The notes: a model not told the origin generated them from the sequence alone. A DNA stretch of 64,000 nucleotides from Halopiger xanaduensis SH-6 (GCF_000217715.1 NC_015666.1:2182270-2246269); one strand, 5' to 3'. Positions 1-9,265 are shown, counted from the stretch's first letter. Made by a program: numbers and translations.

Positions 1-184
1 GTCCGAAGTCGATCTCGAGGTGGGCGATGACGAAGTTCAGGTTCTCGAGGTCGACGTCGAAGACCTCGTCGACGTAGGCGACGCGGGCCTCCTCGAAGTA
101 ACTCGCGTAGACCGCGTTGTTGACGTGGTTCATCGTATCGAGGTCGCGGTACCGCACGTCGACGTCGACGGTGATCGGCTCCAT
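1..184 (-). CDS. Acyl-CoA thioesterase, hot-dog fold (partial, C-terminus outside window)
   Basis: The visible N-terminal 61 residues, read on the minus strand from an ATG at 182-184, carry the signature of the 4-hydroxybenzoyl-CoA/YbgC thioesterase family: an R-x-x-D-x-D-x-x-x-H-V-N-N core (RYRDLDTMNHVNN) followed by Y-x-x-Y-F-E-x-A-R. In that family the Asp in the D-x-x-x-H-V-N-N segment is catalytic in thioester hydrolysis. The gene runs off the left edge, so length and partner genes are unknown. The substrate cannot be inferred. The family call is firm. Confidence 0.85.
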   Translation of the reverse strand, partial: MEPITVDVDVRYRDLDTMNHVNNAVYASYFEEARVAYVDEVFDVDLENLNFVIAHLEIDFG

Positions 185-309
185 TTGTAACCCATCGAAC
201 GTGATTGCGGTAGAAGTGGACTGGGTTTCCGGCAGGGACGGCGCGGCGTTGCGACGGGAGCGGCGGCGCGTTCCCGTTCGAGAAAACCCGAACCAGTGCG
301 GCCGTTCGG

Positions 310-1113
310 TCAGCCGGCGAAATCGGCCAGTTCCTCGTTGATTTTCTCGGTTTCGTCGGTGACGAGACCGTGACCGCTGTTCTCGAAGCGAATCAGTTCG
401 GCGTTCTCGATCCCATCCTCGAGCACCTCGCCGGTGATTTCGATCGGAGTGACCTCGTCGTGGGTGCCGTGATAGATTTTCGTCGGGACGGTGATGTCGT
501 CCATATCCGGTCGGAGATCGGCGTCGCGCCAGGTTTCGGCGGAAGCGATCGTCGCGTGGCCGGCCGCTTCCATTCCGAGGCTCCAGATCCAGTGCAGCAG
601 CTCGTCGCTCTGGTCGGTGTGAAACAGCATCGCGGCGAACTCGGCGTTCATCTTCGCGCGGTCGGTCCGTGCGCCCTCGATCAGCGGGTTCACGTCCGAT
701 TCCGCGAGTCCGTCGGGGAAGTCCGGCTTCTCGGTGATGACCGGACTCGCGGGGGCCAGCAACGCGAGCCTGTCGACGTGAGCCTCGTCGTGTCGGCTCA
801 TGTACCGCGTTGCGGTCCCGCCGCCCATCGAGAACCCCGCTAACGTCGCGCCGTGGATGTCCAGTTCGTCGAGCACTGCGCGCACATCGTCGGCGAAGCG
901 GTCGTAGCTGTAGTCGCCGTACGGCTTGTCCGACTCGCCGTAGCCGCGGAGATCGATCCCGATGCAGCGGAACCCCTCCTCGAGGAGGTCGGTGAACTGG
1001 TACTCGAACATCCGGTGGTTGAGCGGCCAGCCGTGCAAGAAGACGATGGGGTCGCCCTCCCCGAGGTCGCGCACGAATACGTCGACGCCGTCGTCAGCCG
1101 TGATATAAGCCAT
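310..1113 (-). CDS. Alpha/beta hydrolase (haloperoxidase-like)
   Basis: A 267-residue cytoplasmic protein with the complete alpha/beta-hydrolase apparatus: oxyanion-hole H-G-W at 27-29, nucleophile elbow G-F-S-M-G-G with Ser95, acid Asp219 in the H-G-T-H-D-E-V-T-P segment, and His248 in S-G-H-G-L. The arrangement resembles non-heme chloroperoxidases and epoxide-hydrolase-like esterases, a group whose physiological substrates are seldom known. There is no signal peptide. It stands alone on the minus strand between the thioesterase and a hypothetical gene, with no operon partner closer than about 100 bases. Exact activity is not assignable. Confidence 0.88.
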   Translation of the reverse strand: MAYITADDGVDVFVRDLGEGDPIVFLHGWPLNHRMFEYQFTDLLEEGFRCIGIDLRGYGESDKPYGDYSYDRFADDVRAVLDELDIHGATLAGFSMGGGTATRYMSRHDEAHVDRLALLAPASPVITEKPDFPDGLAESDVNPLIEGARTDRAKMNAEFAAMLFHTDQSDELLHWIWSLGMEAAGHATIASAETWRDADLRPDMDDITVPTKIYHGTHDEVTPIEITGEVLEDGIENAELIRFENSGHGLVTDETEKINEELADFAG

Positions 1114-1212
1114 ACACCAACTGACACTTCGGCTACTGGCATCAAGGGGTACCTTTCATACTCCGAGCCGGCTTCCTCCTTCGAACAGGTACGAGCCCGC
1201 TGTCTAATGCCG

Positions 1213-2052
1213 TCAGTCCTCGTCTCCGTACAGTCGTGCGTGCTCGGCGCAGAACGCCGGCTCGCGCAGTTGGGCGTCGATTAGTTCCTCGTGGTAGTGG
1301 GCGTTGTAGAGTCGACACCCCTCCCGACCGCAGAATCCCTCGCCCGTCTCGAGGACGTGGTACGCCTGCAAGACGTAGCCCTTCAGCGCATCGGTAGTCC
1401 GCGGATCGTTCTCGATCAAAAAGTCGCCCTCGACCCGGTTCTCGAGGACCTCCCGCGGCGGCGTATCGCCCGACAGCAGGGCGTGGCGCTGCTTCTCTTT
1501 GTAGTACTCCTCGGGCTTTGCAGGCGCCTCGTAGAGCCCGGAAACCGACACCAGCGCCGGCTGGCCGAGGACGGTTACGCGCTTGTGCCAGCGGCCGTCG
1601 TGGTCGCCCCACGTGCCGATCGCCCGGTCGAGGACCGCGACGTGGAGCGTCTCGAGGTCGCGCTCCTCGTCCGGCAGCGCCGCATTGAGCGCTCGCTGGA
1701 CCTGCACGCCGTCGTAGAGCACGCCGCCCTCGCGTTCGGGGTGCTCGAGCGCGCGCTCTTCGTAGCGGATCGTCCCGAGCATCGTATTGCCGGTCTCGCG
1801 CTCGTGGGGCGATTTGACGCGCGCCTGGGCGAACCGTTCGGCGAGGTCCTCCGTTCGGTGCACGTCGAGGAAGCGACCGCGAACCGTCACCGTCGCGTCG
1901 ATGCGCGACTCGAGCCAGTCGGCGATCGCGTCGACGTCGGCGACGGGTTCGGTATCGTCGCCGTCGCCGTTGCCGTCGTCATCGTCCGCCCCTCGTGTGG
2001 CCTCGCCGGCGACGGGCGTCGGTGCGCGGTAGCAGATGACTCGCTCGACCAT
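1213..2052 (-). CDS. Haloarchaeal hypothetical protein, putative archaemetzincin-like (DUF6775-type)
   Basis: A 279-residue soluble protein. Residues about 20-40 are low-complexity and acidic (GADDDDGNGDGDD). The C-terminus carries a Cys/His-rich segment with C-G-R-E-G-C, an N-A-H-Y-H-E-E-L region and a final F-C-A-E-H. Its spacing recalls the C-terminal zinc-binding segment of archaemetzincins, and I recall halophile relatives being labelled DUF6775 putative metallopeptidases. However, no HExxH catalytic motif is visible, so protease activity is not supported. The ATG at 2052 is the natural start. No obvious operon. Confidence 0.6.
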   Translation of the reverse strand: MVERVICYRAPTPVAGEATRGADDDDGNGDGDDTEPVADVDAIADWLESRIDATVTVRGRFLDVHRTEDLAERFAQARVKSPHERETGNTMLGTIRYEERALEHPEREGGVLYDGVQVQRALNAALPDEERDLETLHVAVLDRAIGTWGDHDGRWHKRVTVLGQPALVSVSGLYEAPAKPEEYYKEKQRHALLSGDTPPREVLENRVEGDFLIENDPRTTDALKGYVLQAYHVLETGEGFCGREGCRLYNAHYHEELIDAQLREPAFCAEHARLYGDED

Positions 2053-2127
2053 GCACGAACTAGTGGTACCACTCGGTGAAACGCTTGCGGTTGGTCGACG
2101 GGCCGAGCGGACCGCACCGACGGCAGC

Positions 2128-3672
2128 CTACTCCACGACGATCCGACCGGTCTGCCCGCCCGTCTCGTGCGGGATGCAGCAGAACTCGTGGGTGCCCGCG
2201 ACCTCGAAGGTCCGGACGTACGCCTGCCCCTCGGTGATGGCGCCCCGACCGTTTTCCCAGCCCTCGCGGGCCGCCGACTCGGAGTCGAACCCGCCCGAGG
2301 CCCAGTACGTCGCGTCCCCGGGGATGGCGTCCTCGTAGGCGGTAACGGTGTGCGGTTCGCCCTCGACGTGTTCGAACGCGACCGTCGCGCCCGCTTCGAC
2401 CGTCAGTTCGTCGGGTTCGAACGACGCCGCGTGTATCTCGATCACGCGATCGGCGTCTTCGGGGACGGCGTCGACGACGTTCGGACCGCCCTCGAGTCCC
2501 TCCCGATGGCCGTGGCCGTCCTCGTGTCCGTGACCATGGTCGCCACCGTCGCCCGGCGCCTCCTCGAGCGCGCCGGTGACGGCGAACTGCGCCCGCAGCG
2601 CGGCCGCGGCGAAGTTGCCGGCCGCCTCGTCGACGCCCTCGCCGGCCGCGAGCGCCTCGATGTAGGCCTCGAGCTCGCCCTCGAACGCTTCGTACGCGTC
2701 GTGGTCGGCCTCCTCGAGCGCCTCGTGCGAGCGGGCGCTCTCGAACCGCCCGAAGGTATCGCGCATCACGTCCGCCGCGGTTTCAGAGTCGACGCCCTCG
2801 AGGTCGCTGAGGACGGCCGCGTCCCAGCCGCGAGCCTGCACGGTCGCCAGTTGGGCCGCGTGGGCGGCGGCGTCGTCGGCCGCGAGTTCGTACGCCGCGT
2901 CGGCGGCGGCCGTGAGCGCGGCGTCCACAGCGGACGCGACCCCCTCGCCGTTCTCGTCGCTCGCTGCCTCGGCCAGCGTCGGCAGTTCGCCCTCGAAGGC
3001 CGCGTACAGGTCGCCGTTCGTTCCGCTGAGTTCGTCGTGGACGGTCGCGGACTCCCATCGCTCCGCCGTTTCCTCGGCGAGCGTCTCGGCGGCACCGAAG
3101 TGGCCGGCGGTCGCGAGCACGTCGACGTCCGCGACGCGGGCGCCGAACAGCGCCATCTCGAGTGCGAGCGCGTTCGCCCCCTCGAGTCGCTCCCGCTGGG
3201 CCGCCTGCAACCGTTCGTCGGCGATGGCGGCTTCCTCCCGGACGCGCTCGAGGTCAGCCTCGTCGAGCCCCTCGAGGCGAAGTTCCTCGACGGCCTCCTC
3301 GAACTCTTCGTAGAGCTCGTGGTCGGTTCCCTCGAGTTGCTCGTGGGCGCCCCATTCGGCGGTCGCTGATTCGAACCGGGTGAGCGTGTCGCCGACGACC
3401 GTTCCGCCGGCCGCGAACTCCTCGGCGATACCGAGCGCGAGCGCGTCGGCGACTCGAGCGCGGATAGCGTTCCACTCGGCCGCGACGCCGAGTTCCGGAC
3501 CGACGGCGGTCGTCTCGTCCTGCTCGCTGCTGCTCGCGTCACTGCCGTTCGAGTCGCCGTCGCTCGAATCGGAGTCGTTCGTTCCCGTCCCGTCGGAGCC
3601 GCCCGTACAGCCGGCGACGGCCGTTCCTGCGACTGCTGCGCTCAACGCCAGTAGCTTTCGTCTCGTTGTCAT
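2128..3672 (-). CDS. Secreted lipoprotein: helical repeats, His-rich linker and cupredoxin domain (DUF5059-type)
   Basis: A 514-residue exported protein. The N-terminus M-T-T-R-R-K-L-L-A-L with an A-G-C lipobox near residue 21 predicts Tat export and lipid anchoring. An acidic Ser/Asp linker follows. Three alpha-helical repeats come next, each with an F/W-E-S-A-x(5-8)-H-E/D-x-L core followed by a D/N-x-x-x-Y-x-x-F-E core. A His-rich linker (HGHGHEDGHGH) leads to a C-terminal cupredoxin domain of about 110 residues. Copper ligands read as the His of E-P-H-T-V-T, Cys499 and His502; the axial Met is replaced by Gln507, as in stellacyanins. The promoter holds a perfect 18-bp palindrome of iron-box type just before the ATG, so the gene is probably induced by iron limitation. 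The layout loosely recalls EfeO iron-uptake proteins, which is inference. Confidence 0.85.
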   Translation of the reverse strand: MTTRRKLLALSAAVAGTAVAGCTGGSDGTGTNDSDSSDGDSNGSDASSSEQDETTAVGPELGVAAEWNAIRARVADALALGIAEEFAAGGTVVGDTLTRFESATAEWGAHEQLEGTDHELYEEFEEAVEELRLEGLDEADLERVREEAAIADERLQAAQRERLEGANALALEMALFGARVADVDVLATAGHFGAAETLAEETAERWESATVHDELSGTNGDLYAAFEGELPTLAEAASDENGEGVASAVDAALTAAADAAYELAADDAAAHAAQLATVQARGWDAAVLSDLEGVDSETAADVMRDTFGRFESARSHEALEEADHDAYEAFEGELEAYIEALAAGEGVDEAAGNFAAAALRAQFAVTGALEEAPGDGGDHGHGHEDGHGHREGLEGGPNVVDAVPEDADRVIEIHAASFEPDELTVEAGATVAFEHVEGEPHTVTAYEDAIPGDATYWASGGFDSESAAREGWENGRGAITEGQAYVRTFEVAGTHEFCCIPHETGGQTGRIVVE

Positions 3673-3675
3673 ACG

Positions 3676-3693
3676 TTTTAGGCTAGCCTAAAA
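3676..3693. promoter_or_regulatory. Iron-box-like operator, perfect 18-bp palindrome
   Basis: TTTTAGGCTAGCCTAAAA is its own reverse complement and ends 3 bases before the start codon of the cupredoxin lipoprotein. A TATA-like stretch lies about 25 nt further upstream, so the palindrome covers the predicted transcription start, the usual place for a repressor site. Its TTAGGC..GCCTAA arms match the two boxes at 39371-39419. TTAGG-type palindromes are the known target class of DtxR-family (SirR/Idr) iron regulators in haloarchaea. Confidence 0.75.
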
Positions 3694-3866
3694 TTGAAAT
3701 ATCTTTCGGGAATTCCAACCGAACGCAAGTTCCGCCGAGGTCCGCATTCAAACCCGACCGAGTTCTGCTGTTCGGTACCGTTAACACTGCTGCTGGATAG
3801 TTTTCACCCCGACATACCGGGGAAGTTGAATACCGGGCAGCAGGAAACGAGAGAATCGACGGTCCG

Positions 3867-6488
3867 TCAGCGGTACCAGCTACCGGTCCGGTCGGCTGTC
3901 ACGGCGGCACCTGTCGACTCGCCACCCCGCTCGAGGCTGGGCGTCGTCTCCGCGATCGCGTCCGCGAGATGGCGCTCGCGGACCTGATCGCCGTCGTGCA
4001 TCGCCCGCCGGGCCGCGTTGTCCGCGAGTAAGGCGAGGTCGCTGGCGGCGTACCCGCTGGTGCGCTCGACGACGGTATCCCAGTCGCAGCCCTCGGCCAC
4101 GGGCCGATCCGCGAGGTGGACCTGCAGGATCGCTTTGCGGGCCGCCGCGTCCGGCGGCGACACCTCGATCCGCTCGTCGAACCGGCCGGACCGCAACACG
4201 GCGTCGTCGACGTCCCCCGGGCGGTTCGTCGCGGCGACCACGACGACGTCCTCGTCCGCACTCTCGAGGGACTCGAGCTCGGTCAGCAGTTGGTTGACCA
4301 TCTGGCGTTGACTTGCGCCCCCGCTTCCGTGTCCACCGCGTGCGCCGGCGATGGCGTCGATCTCGTCGAGGAAGACCAGACACGGAGCGTTCTGCCGAGC
4401 GATCTCGAAGAGGTCCGCGACGTTCTGTGCGGGTTTGCCCATCCACTTGCTCGAGAGGTCCGCGGGCGACACCTCGAGGAACGCGACGTCGAGTTCGCCC
4501 GCGAGCGCGCCGGCGACGTGGGTCTTCCCGCAGCCGGGCGGCCCGTACAGCAGGATGCCGCCGGTCGTGCCGAGGCCGTACTCGGCGTACCGGTCGGCGT
4601 TCTCGAACGGGTCGATCACGGTCTCGTGCAGCCGGTCTTTGAGCGCGTCCATGCCGCCGACGTCGTCGAAGTCGCGGTCGACGCTGGGCGTCACTAACGA
4701 CCGGGCGCTCAACTCGACGCCGTCGGGCTGGGTGATCGTCTTGCCGTCGCCCAGCGCCGAGCCGGCCCAGTCGGGGACGCTCGAGTCGACCTCCTCGGCC
4801 GCCGCGAGCAAGTGGTCGGTTCCGATCCGCTCGTCGGCTCTGAGCGCCCGCCGCGCTGCGTCCGTCGCGATGTACTCGAGGTCGCTGGCGGCGTACCCCG
4901 CGGTGCGGTCGACGACGGGGTCGAGCTCGAGGCCGTCGGCCAGCGGCCGCTCTTCGAGGTGGATCCGCAGGATTTCCCGACGCGCCGGCTCGTCCGGCGG
5001 CGGTACTTCGATCTGCTCGTCGAACCGTCCCGTGCGAACGATGGCGTCGTCGACGTCGTCGAGCAGGTTCGTCGCCGCGAGCACGAGCACGTCGTCGCCG
5101 ACGTCCTCGAGTTCGGTCAGCAGTTGGTTGACCATCCCGCGTTCGCTCGTGCTCGATTGATCCTCGCGGGCGCTCGCGATGGCGTCGATCTCGTCCAGAA
5201 AGAGCACGCAGGGCGCGTTCGCCTCGGCGATGGCGAAGACGTCCTGCACGTTCTCGGCGGGTTTGCCCATGTACTTGCTCGAGAGATCCGCCGGCGTCAC
5301 CTCGAGGAACGCGTAGTCGAGTTCGCCCGCGAGCGCGCCGGCGACGTGGGTCTTTCCGCAGCCCGGCGGACCGTGTAACAGGACGCCCGAGACGGGATCG
5401 AGCCCGTACTCGCGGAACTCGTCGGGCCGCTGGACCGGCCCGATGACGGACCGGCGCAGCGTCCGCTCCAGTTCGACCATCCCGCCGACGTCGGCGAAAC
5501 AGCGGTTCGGGCTCGGATCGACGAGCGTCTCGGCGTCGAGCTCGGCGTCCTCGGGTTGTACCGGTCCGTCTCGGTCCGTTCGTCGGTCGTCGGCTTCCGC
5601 TTCGTCTTCATCTCCGTTGCCGTCTGCGTCTCGATCGTTGTCCCCGTCTTCGCGGGCAGTTGCACCGTCCGGCTGCCGATCGTCACTCGAGCGCTCGTCA
5701 TCAGTCTCAACGGCACTCCCGTCGGTGTCGACCTCACGGTCGACGCGATCGGCCGATTCGGACCGGTCGATCGCCTCGCGGATCGACGTGTGCGCGTACC
5801 GGGCCAGTCGACTCTTGTCCTCGCGGAAAAACGCCGACAGCCAGCCGTGGGTTGCATCGTCCGTGCGCGCGTCCTCGAGATTGCGGACGACGCCGATGAG
5901 GTCGCGTTCGTCCGGGCGGTACACCTCGCAGACCCAGAACGGGAGGTAGAGACGCGTCACGTCGACGACGCCCTCGAACGACTCGAGATCGAGGGCGTCC
6001 GGCAGGCCGAACGTCTCGCGCAGTCGGTCGGCGAACGAGGCGGTGATCGACTTCGGGTCCCCGAACGCTCGCGACTCGGCGACGTCATCGAACCGCTCGG
6101 GGAGCAACTGGCGCGCCCGCTGGGCCGGTACCTGGAAGTCCAACAGCACGGTTCGGCCCAGACCCGGCTCGTCGCGTCCGAAATCGTAGTAGTCGAGTGA
6201 GACCGTCCCGAGCGAATCAGTAGCCGACCGGTACTGCTGGAGGACGGCGTGGTTGTCCGCCCAGAGCCCGTCGAGCAGCGTCACGCCGCGGTCGGTTCGA
6301 TCGCTCCAGAGAATCGCGCTCGAGCCGGAATAGCAGTACTCGACCCGGAACACCGGGTAGAAGACGCGGTGGAGTCTGGTGAGTCGCGCGTCGGCCCCCA
6401 CCGACGCGACGGCGTTTTCCTCGAGCGCGTGGCCGATCGCCCCCGCCGCGGGCAGCGGTCGATCGACGTCGATCGCGTTCGGAATCAT
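3867..6488 (-). CDS. CDC48-like AAA ATPase with two AAA domains and a non-canonical N-domain
   Basis: From the ATG at 6488 the product is 873 residues. Both AAA modules carry a G-P-P-G-C-G-K-T Walker A, an F-L-D-E-I-D-A-I-A Walker B and an A-A-T-N sensor 1, about 270 residues apart. Each has K-Y/W-M-G-K-P in the pore-loop region. The first ~280 residues are not the double-psi/4-alpha N-domain of CDC48 or VAT; they contain the unusual segment F-R-V-E-Y-C-Y-S-G and an L-P-F-W-V-C-E-V-Y stretch. A ~70-residue Asp/Glu/Arg linker precedes AAA1. The frame stays open to a TTG at 6575, and a GTG at 6521 is also possible. Role: hexameric unfoldase or remodelling factor; substrate unknown. Confidence 0.85.
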   Translation of the reverse strand: MIPNAIDVDRPLPAAGAIGHALEENAVASVGADARLTRLHRVFYPVFRVEYCYSGSSAILWSDRTDRGVTLLDGLWADNHAVLQQYRSATDSLGTVSLDYYDFGRDEPGLGRTVLLDFQVPAQRARQLLPERFDDVAESRAFGDPKSITASFADRLRETFGLPDALDLESFEGVVDVTRLYLPFWVCEVYRPDERDLIGVVRNLEDARTDDATHGWLSAFFREDKSRLARYAHTSIREAIDRSESADRVDREVDTDGSAVETDDERSSDDRQPDGATAREDGDNDRDADGNGDEDEAEADDRRTDRDGPVQPEDAELDAETLVDPSPNRCFADVGGMVELERTLRRSVIGPVQRPDEFREYGLDPVSGVLLHGPPGCGKTHVAGALAGELDYAFLEVTPADLSSKYMGKPAENVQDVFAIAEANAPCVLFLDEIDAIASAREDQSSTSERGMVNQLLTELEDVGDDVLVLAATNLLDDVDDAIVRTGRFDEQIEVPPPDEPARREILRIHLEERPLADGLELDPVVDRTAGYAASDLEYIATDAARRALRADERIGTDHLLAAAEEVDSSVPDWAGSALGDGKTITQPDGVELSARSLVTPSVDRDFDDVGGMDALKDRLHETVIDPFENADRYAEYGLGTTGGILLYGPPGCGKTHVAGALAGELDVAFLEVSPADLSSKWMGKPAQNVADLFEIARQNAPCLVFLDEIDAIAGARGGHGSGGASQRQMVNQLLTELESLESADEDVVVVAATNRPGDVDDAVLRSGRFDERIEVSPPDAAARKAILQVHLADRPVAEGCDWDTVVERTSGYAASDLALLADNAARRAMHDGDQVRERHLADAIAETTPSLERGGESTGAAVTADRTGSWYR

Positions 6489-6676
6489 TCGCGTGCGATC
6501 ACCCGACTCGTTCGCGGCCGGCACCCCGGCGTCGCGTCTCGGTTCGACATTACGCCGCTCCTTTCGTATCGACAAAAATTACTTTACCGGTTGAAATGAG
6601 CCCGACGACCGGCCGCGGTTCAAAGCGGACGGCGACGGCGCGGGCGTCGACCGTGCCCGCGTCGGTTGCTGCCCGC

Positions 6677-7606
6677 TCAGTCGTCTGCCGGCGTCGCTGC
6701 GCGCGAGGTGATATCGACCGGTTCGGCGTCGACCTCGAGTTCGTCGAGCGCCACCTGCGCGGCGCGCTTGCCCGAGACGAGCATGGCGCCGAAGGTCGGC
6801 CCCATGCGCGGCAGGCCGTAGGTCGTCGCGGTGGCCATCCCCGTCGCGATCAGGCCGTCGTGGACGAGGCCGGTGTGTTCGACGACGGCGTCCTCGCTCT
6901 TGCCGACCCACATCGAGTCGTGGCCGGGCGAGTCGTGACCGGGCGCGCCGTAGCTGTCGTCGCCGGTCTGGTCCATGCCGGCGTTCTCCTTCGCGTCCTC
7001 GATGCCGGGCGCGTCGAGCACGCCGCGCTCGTCGAGTTTCTTGACGGCCATCGCGTCGTGGCCGGTCGCGTCGATCACGAGGTCGGCCTCGACCGCGATC
7101 GGGTCGACGCAGGTGATCTCGCGGGGCAGCGCGTGGACCGGCGTCCAGTTCATGACGATCCCCGAGACCTTGTGGTCCTCGCGGATGACGATGTCCGTGA
7201 ACTCGGTCATGTTCTGCATCTTCGCGCCGGCGTCGCAGGCGGCCTTGATGAGTCCGGAACAGGCCTCGGGCCCGTTGGCGATGTAGAGCCCCTCGCTGTC
7301 TTCGGACTGCTTGTGCGAGACGTCGAGTTCGTCGAGGATTTGCTGTGCGGGGTCTCGCACCGTCACCTTGTTCATCAGGAAGCCGCCGAGCCAGAAGCCG
7401 CCCCCGAGGTAGTTGTTCTTCTCGACGACCATCGTCTTGACCCCCCGCTCGGAGAGTTCCTTCGCCGCGGTCAGCCCCGAGGGGCCGCCGCCGACGATGA
7501 TGACGTCCGAGTCCGAGAAGTCCATGAACTCCTCGGTCCACTCCTGTCCGATTGCGCGCGTAACGTCGGCCTCGCCGACCTGACTGAACTGCTCGAATTC
7601 GCTCAT
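6677..7606 (-). CDS. thi4: Thiamine thiazole synthase Thi4
   Basis: A 309-residue homologue of Thi4, which builds the thiazole moiety of thiamine from NAD and glycine. The FAD/NAD-type Rossmann signature V-G-G-G-P-S-G at about 38-44 is followed by [10 protein letters not shown]. Cys166 in I-T-C-V-D-P occupies the position that donates sulfur in suicidal eukaryotic Thi4 and that is needed in Haloferax; methanogen enzymes using free sulfide carry His there. It is a single-gene unit. I looked for a TPP riboswitch in the leader (7607-7690) and saw no CTGAGA or pyrophosphate-sensor consensus. Confidence 0.95.
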   Translation of the reverse strand: MSEFEQFSQVGEADVTRAIGQEWTEEFMDFSDSDVIIVGGGPSGLTAAKELSERGVKTMVVEKNNYLGGGFWLGGFLMNKVTVRDPAQQILDELDVSHKQSEDSEGLYIANGPEACSGLIKAACDAGAKMQNMTEFTDIVIREDHKVSGIVMNWTPVHALPREITCVDPIAVEADLVIDATGHDAMAVKKLDERGVLDAPGIEDAKENAGMDQTGDDSYGAPGHDSPGHDSMWVGKSEDAVVEHTGLVHDGLIATGMATATTYGLPRMGPTFGAMLVSGKRAAQVALDELEVDAEPVDITSRAATPADD

Positions 7607-7853
7607 ACAACTAGGTGGTAGGACTCAGTGGTGAAAAACCTATCGTGATGTTGCGCTGCTGATACGCGTCGGTCGTTTCGACCACTATGGTGCGCCTCGA
7701 GGGCTGTGGCAGGGGAACACCAGAATCGAAACGATGGAGAGACGGACTCGAGCCGAACGGCTATCGAACAGTGGCGTTCGAAAGCGGAAAACCGGCGCGC
7801 AGCGTCGATGGGGAGCCGCGGTCGCTAGAGGCGGTCCGCGACACGGTATTCGG

Positions 7854-8297
7854 TCACTCGGTGACGACGATCGTCCCGACCATTCCCGCCCTGATGTGGG
7901 GTTCGCAGAAGTAGGTGTAGGTGCCGGGCACCTCGAAGGTGTGCTCGAACGTCTCGCGGGGGCCGAGGCGACCGCCGCGGTTGTCGTGCCAGGCGTCGAC
8001 GGCCGTTTGCTCGTCCTCGAAGCCGCCGGTGGCGAAGTAGTCGGCGCCCTCCGGCAGGCTGGCTTCGCGGGCCGTGATCGTGTGGTCGGCGCCGCTCGTG
8101 TTCTTCCAGACGACTGTTTCGCCGACGGTCGCCTCGTACTCCTCGGGGACGAACGAGTTGCGGGTCATGCCGATGGAACAGTCGTTTCCAGCACAGAATT
8201 CGTCTTCGTCGTCGAAGACGCTCATGACGGTCGAGCAGCCGGCCAGTCCGGCTGACGCGGCGGTTCCGACGGCGGCGAGGTAGGCGCGCCGGTGCAT
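7854..8297 (-). CDS. Halocyanin-like blue-copper lipoprotein
   Basis: A 147-residue protein with a short signal and a G-L-A-G-C lipobox (Cys21), so membrane-anchored outside the cell. One cupredoxin domain follows, with the full type-1 copper set: His72 (A-D-H-T-I-T), Cys131 and His134 in F-C-E-P-H, and axial Met139. Halocyanins are small electron carriers. The start is the ATG at 8297, which gives the basic M-H-R-R signal; the frame stays open 27 bases upstream. It is divergent from pssA across a 173-bp gap. The Met ligand contrasts with the Gln in the larger cupredoxin protein at 2128-3672. Confidence 0.9.
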   Translation of the reverse strand: MHRRAYLAAVGTAASAGLAGCSTVMSVFDDEDEFCAGNDCSIGMTRNSFVPEEYEATVGETVVWKNTSGADHTITAREASLPEGADYFATGGFEDEQTAVDAWHDNRGGRLGPRETFEHTFEVPGTYTYFCEPHIRAGMVGTIVVTE

Positions 8298-8470
8298 ACC
8301 GTCCCGTAGGGAGCACCGCGACATAACCGCCGTGGTTCGCGGCTCGAACCGGGCGGCCGTCGCGGTCGCGGAGCGGTTGCGGAGCTGCCGAAACGCGGCC
8401 GAAAGTGAGTTCCAGCGACGCCGTGGCGAAACGAAAACACGTAAGGGATCCGCCCGCCGAATCGGCGAGT

Positions 8471-9196
8471 ATGCTTCCGCGGTTCGTCGGCCGGTTGGGC
8501 GTCGCCGACGCGGTGACGATCGCGAACGCCGCCCTGGGATTCGTCGCCGTCGTCGTCGCGTTCGTCGACATCGCCCTCGCCGCTCGCCTCATCCTGTTCG
8601 CGGCCGTCGCCGACGGACTGGACGGCATCCTCGCCCGCCGGTACGGCGGCACCGAGGCCGGCCCCTACCTCGACTCGCTCGCCGACGTCGCCTCCTTCGG
8701 CGTCGCTCCTGCCGTCCTCGCGTTCGTCGTCGTCACCCGCGGCCTCGAGATTACCCTCGAGACGGTCACGCCGGAACTGCTGCTCGTGGCGGTCATCTGC
8801 GCGCTGTTCGTCGCGACGGCGGTCGCCCGTCTCGGGATGTACACCGCCTACGACGTCGCGGCCAACTACACCGAAGGAATCCAGACGACGCTGGCGGCGA
8901 CGATCCTCGGCGCGGCGATCCTCGCGGGCGTCGCGGACCCGGTGCTCGTGCTCGCGGTCACCGCCGCGTTCTGTTACCTGATGGTCTCGCGAATCCAGTA
9001 TCCGGACCTCCTCGCGCGCGATGCGGGAATTATGGGCGTCGTCCACGTCCTCGCGATCCTCATCCCCGATTTCGCGGGTCGGACCTTCCCGTACGCACTG
9101 CTGACGCTCGGAATCGCGTACATGACGCTCAGTCCCTGGTTCTACTGGCGGCAGGATCCCCAGCCCGCGGAGACCGACGTGCATGGAAACGCTTAG
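8471..9196 (+). CDS. pssA: CDP-alcohol phosphatidyltransferase, probable archaetidylserine synthase
   Basis: A 241-residue integral membrane enzyme. The CDP-alcohol phosphotransferase signature is present (D51-G52-x2-A55-R56, then G64-x3-D68-x3-D72); the A-R to Gly gap is one residue shorter than the textbook spacing. About seven hydrophobic helices follow. By family it condenses CDP-archaeol with L-serine to make archaetidylserine, an ether phospholipid precursor. The ATG at 8471 is preferred over the upstream open frame because the hydrophobic core starts immediately after it. The HEAT-repeat gene follows 69 bases downstream on the same strand. Confidence 0.88.
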   Translation: MLPRFVGRLGVADAVTIANAALGFVAVVVAFVDIALAARLILFAAVADGLDGILARRYGGTEAGPYLDSLADVASFGVAPAVLAFVVVTRGLEITLETVTPELLLVAVICALFVATAVARLGMYTAYDVAANYTEGIQTTLAATILGAAILAGVADPVLVLAVTAAFCYLMVSRIQYPDLLARDAGIMGVVHVLAILIPDFAGRTFPYALLTLGIAYMTLSPWFYWRQDPQPAETDVHGNA

Positions 9197-9265
9197 GGCG
9201 ATCCTGGCACGACCGTCACGTATGGACAGTGTCACGCGTCGGCGTCGTCTCGCACGGGTGGTACC

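Noticed and set aside
2167-3369. 400-codon plus-strand frame inside the cupredoxin lipoprotein gene
   Set aside because: Antisense shadow; the minus-strand protein has a signal peptide, repeats and copper ligands.
7607-7690. Possible TPP riboswitch upstream of thi4
   Set aside because: The CTGAGT in the leader is not followed by the conserved pyrophosphate-sensor sequence and no three-way junction can be drawn.
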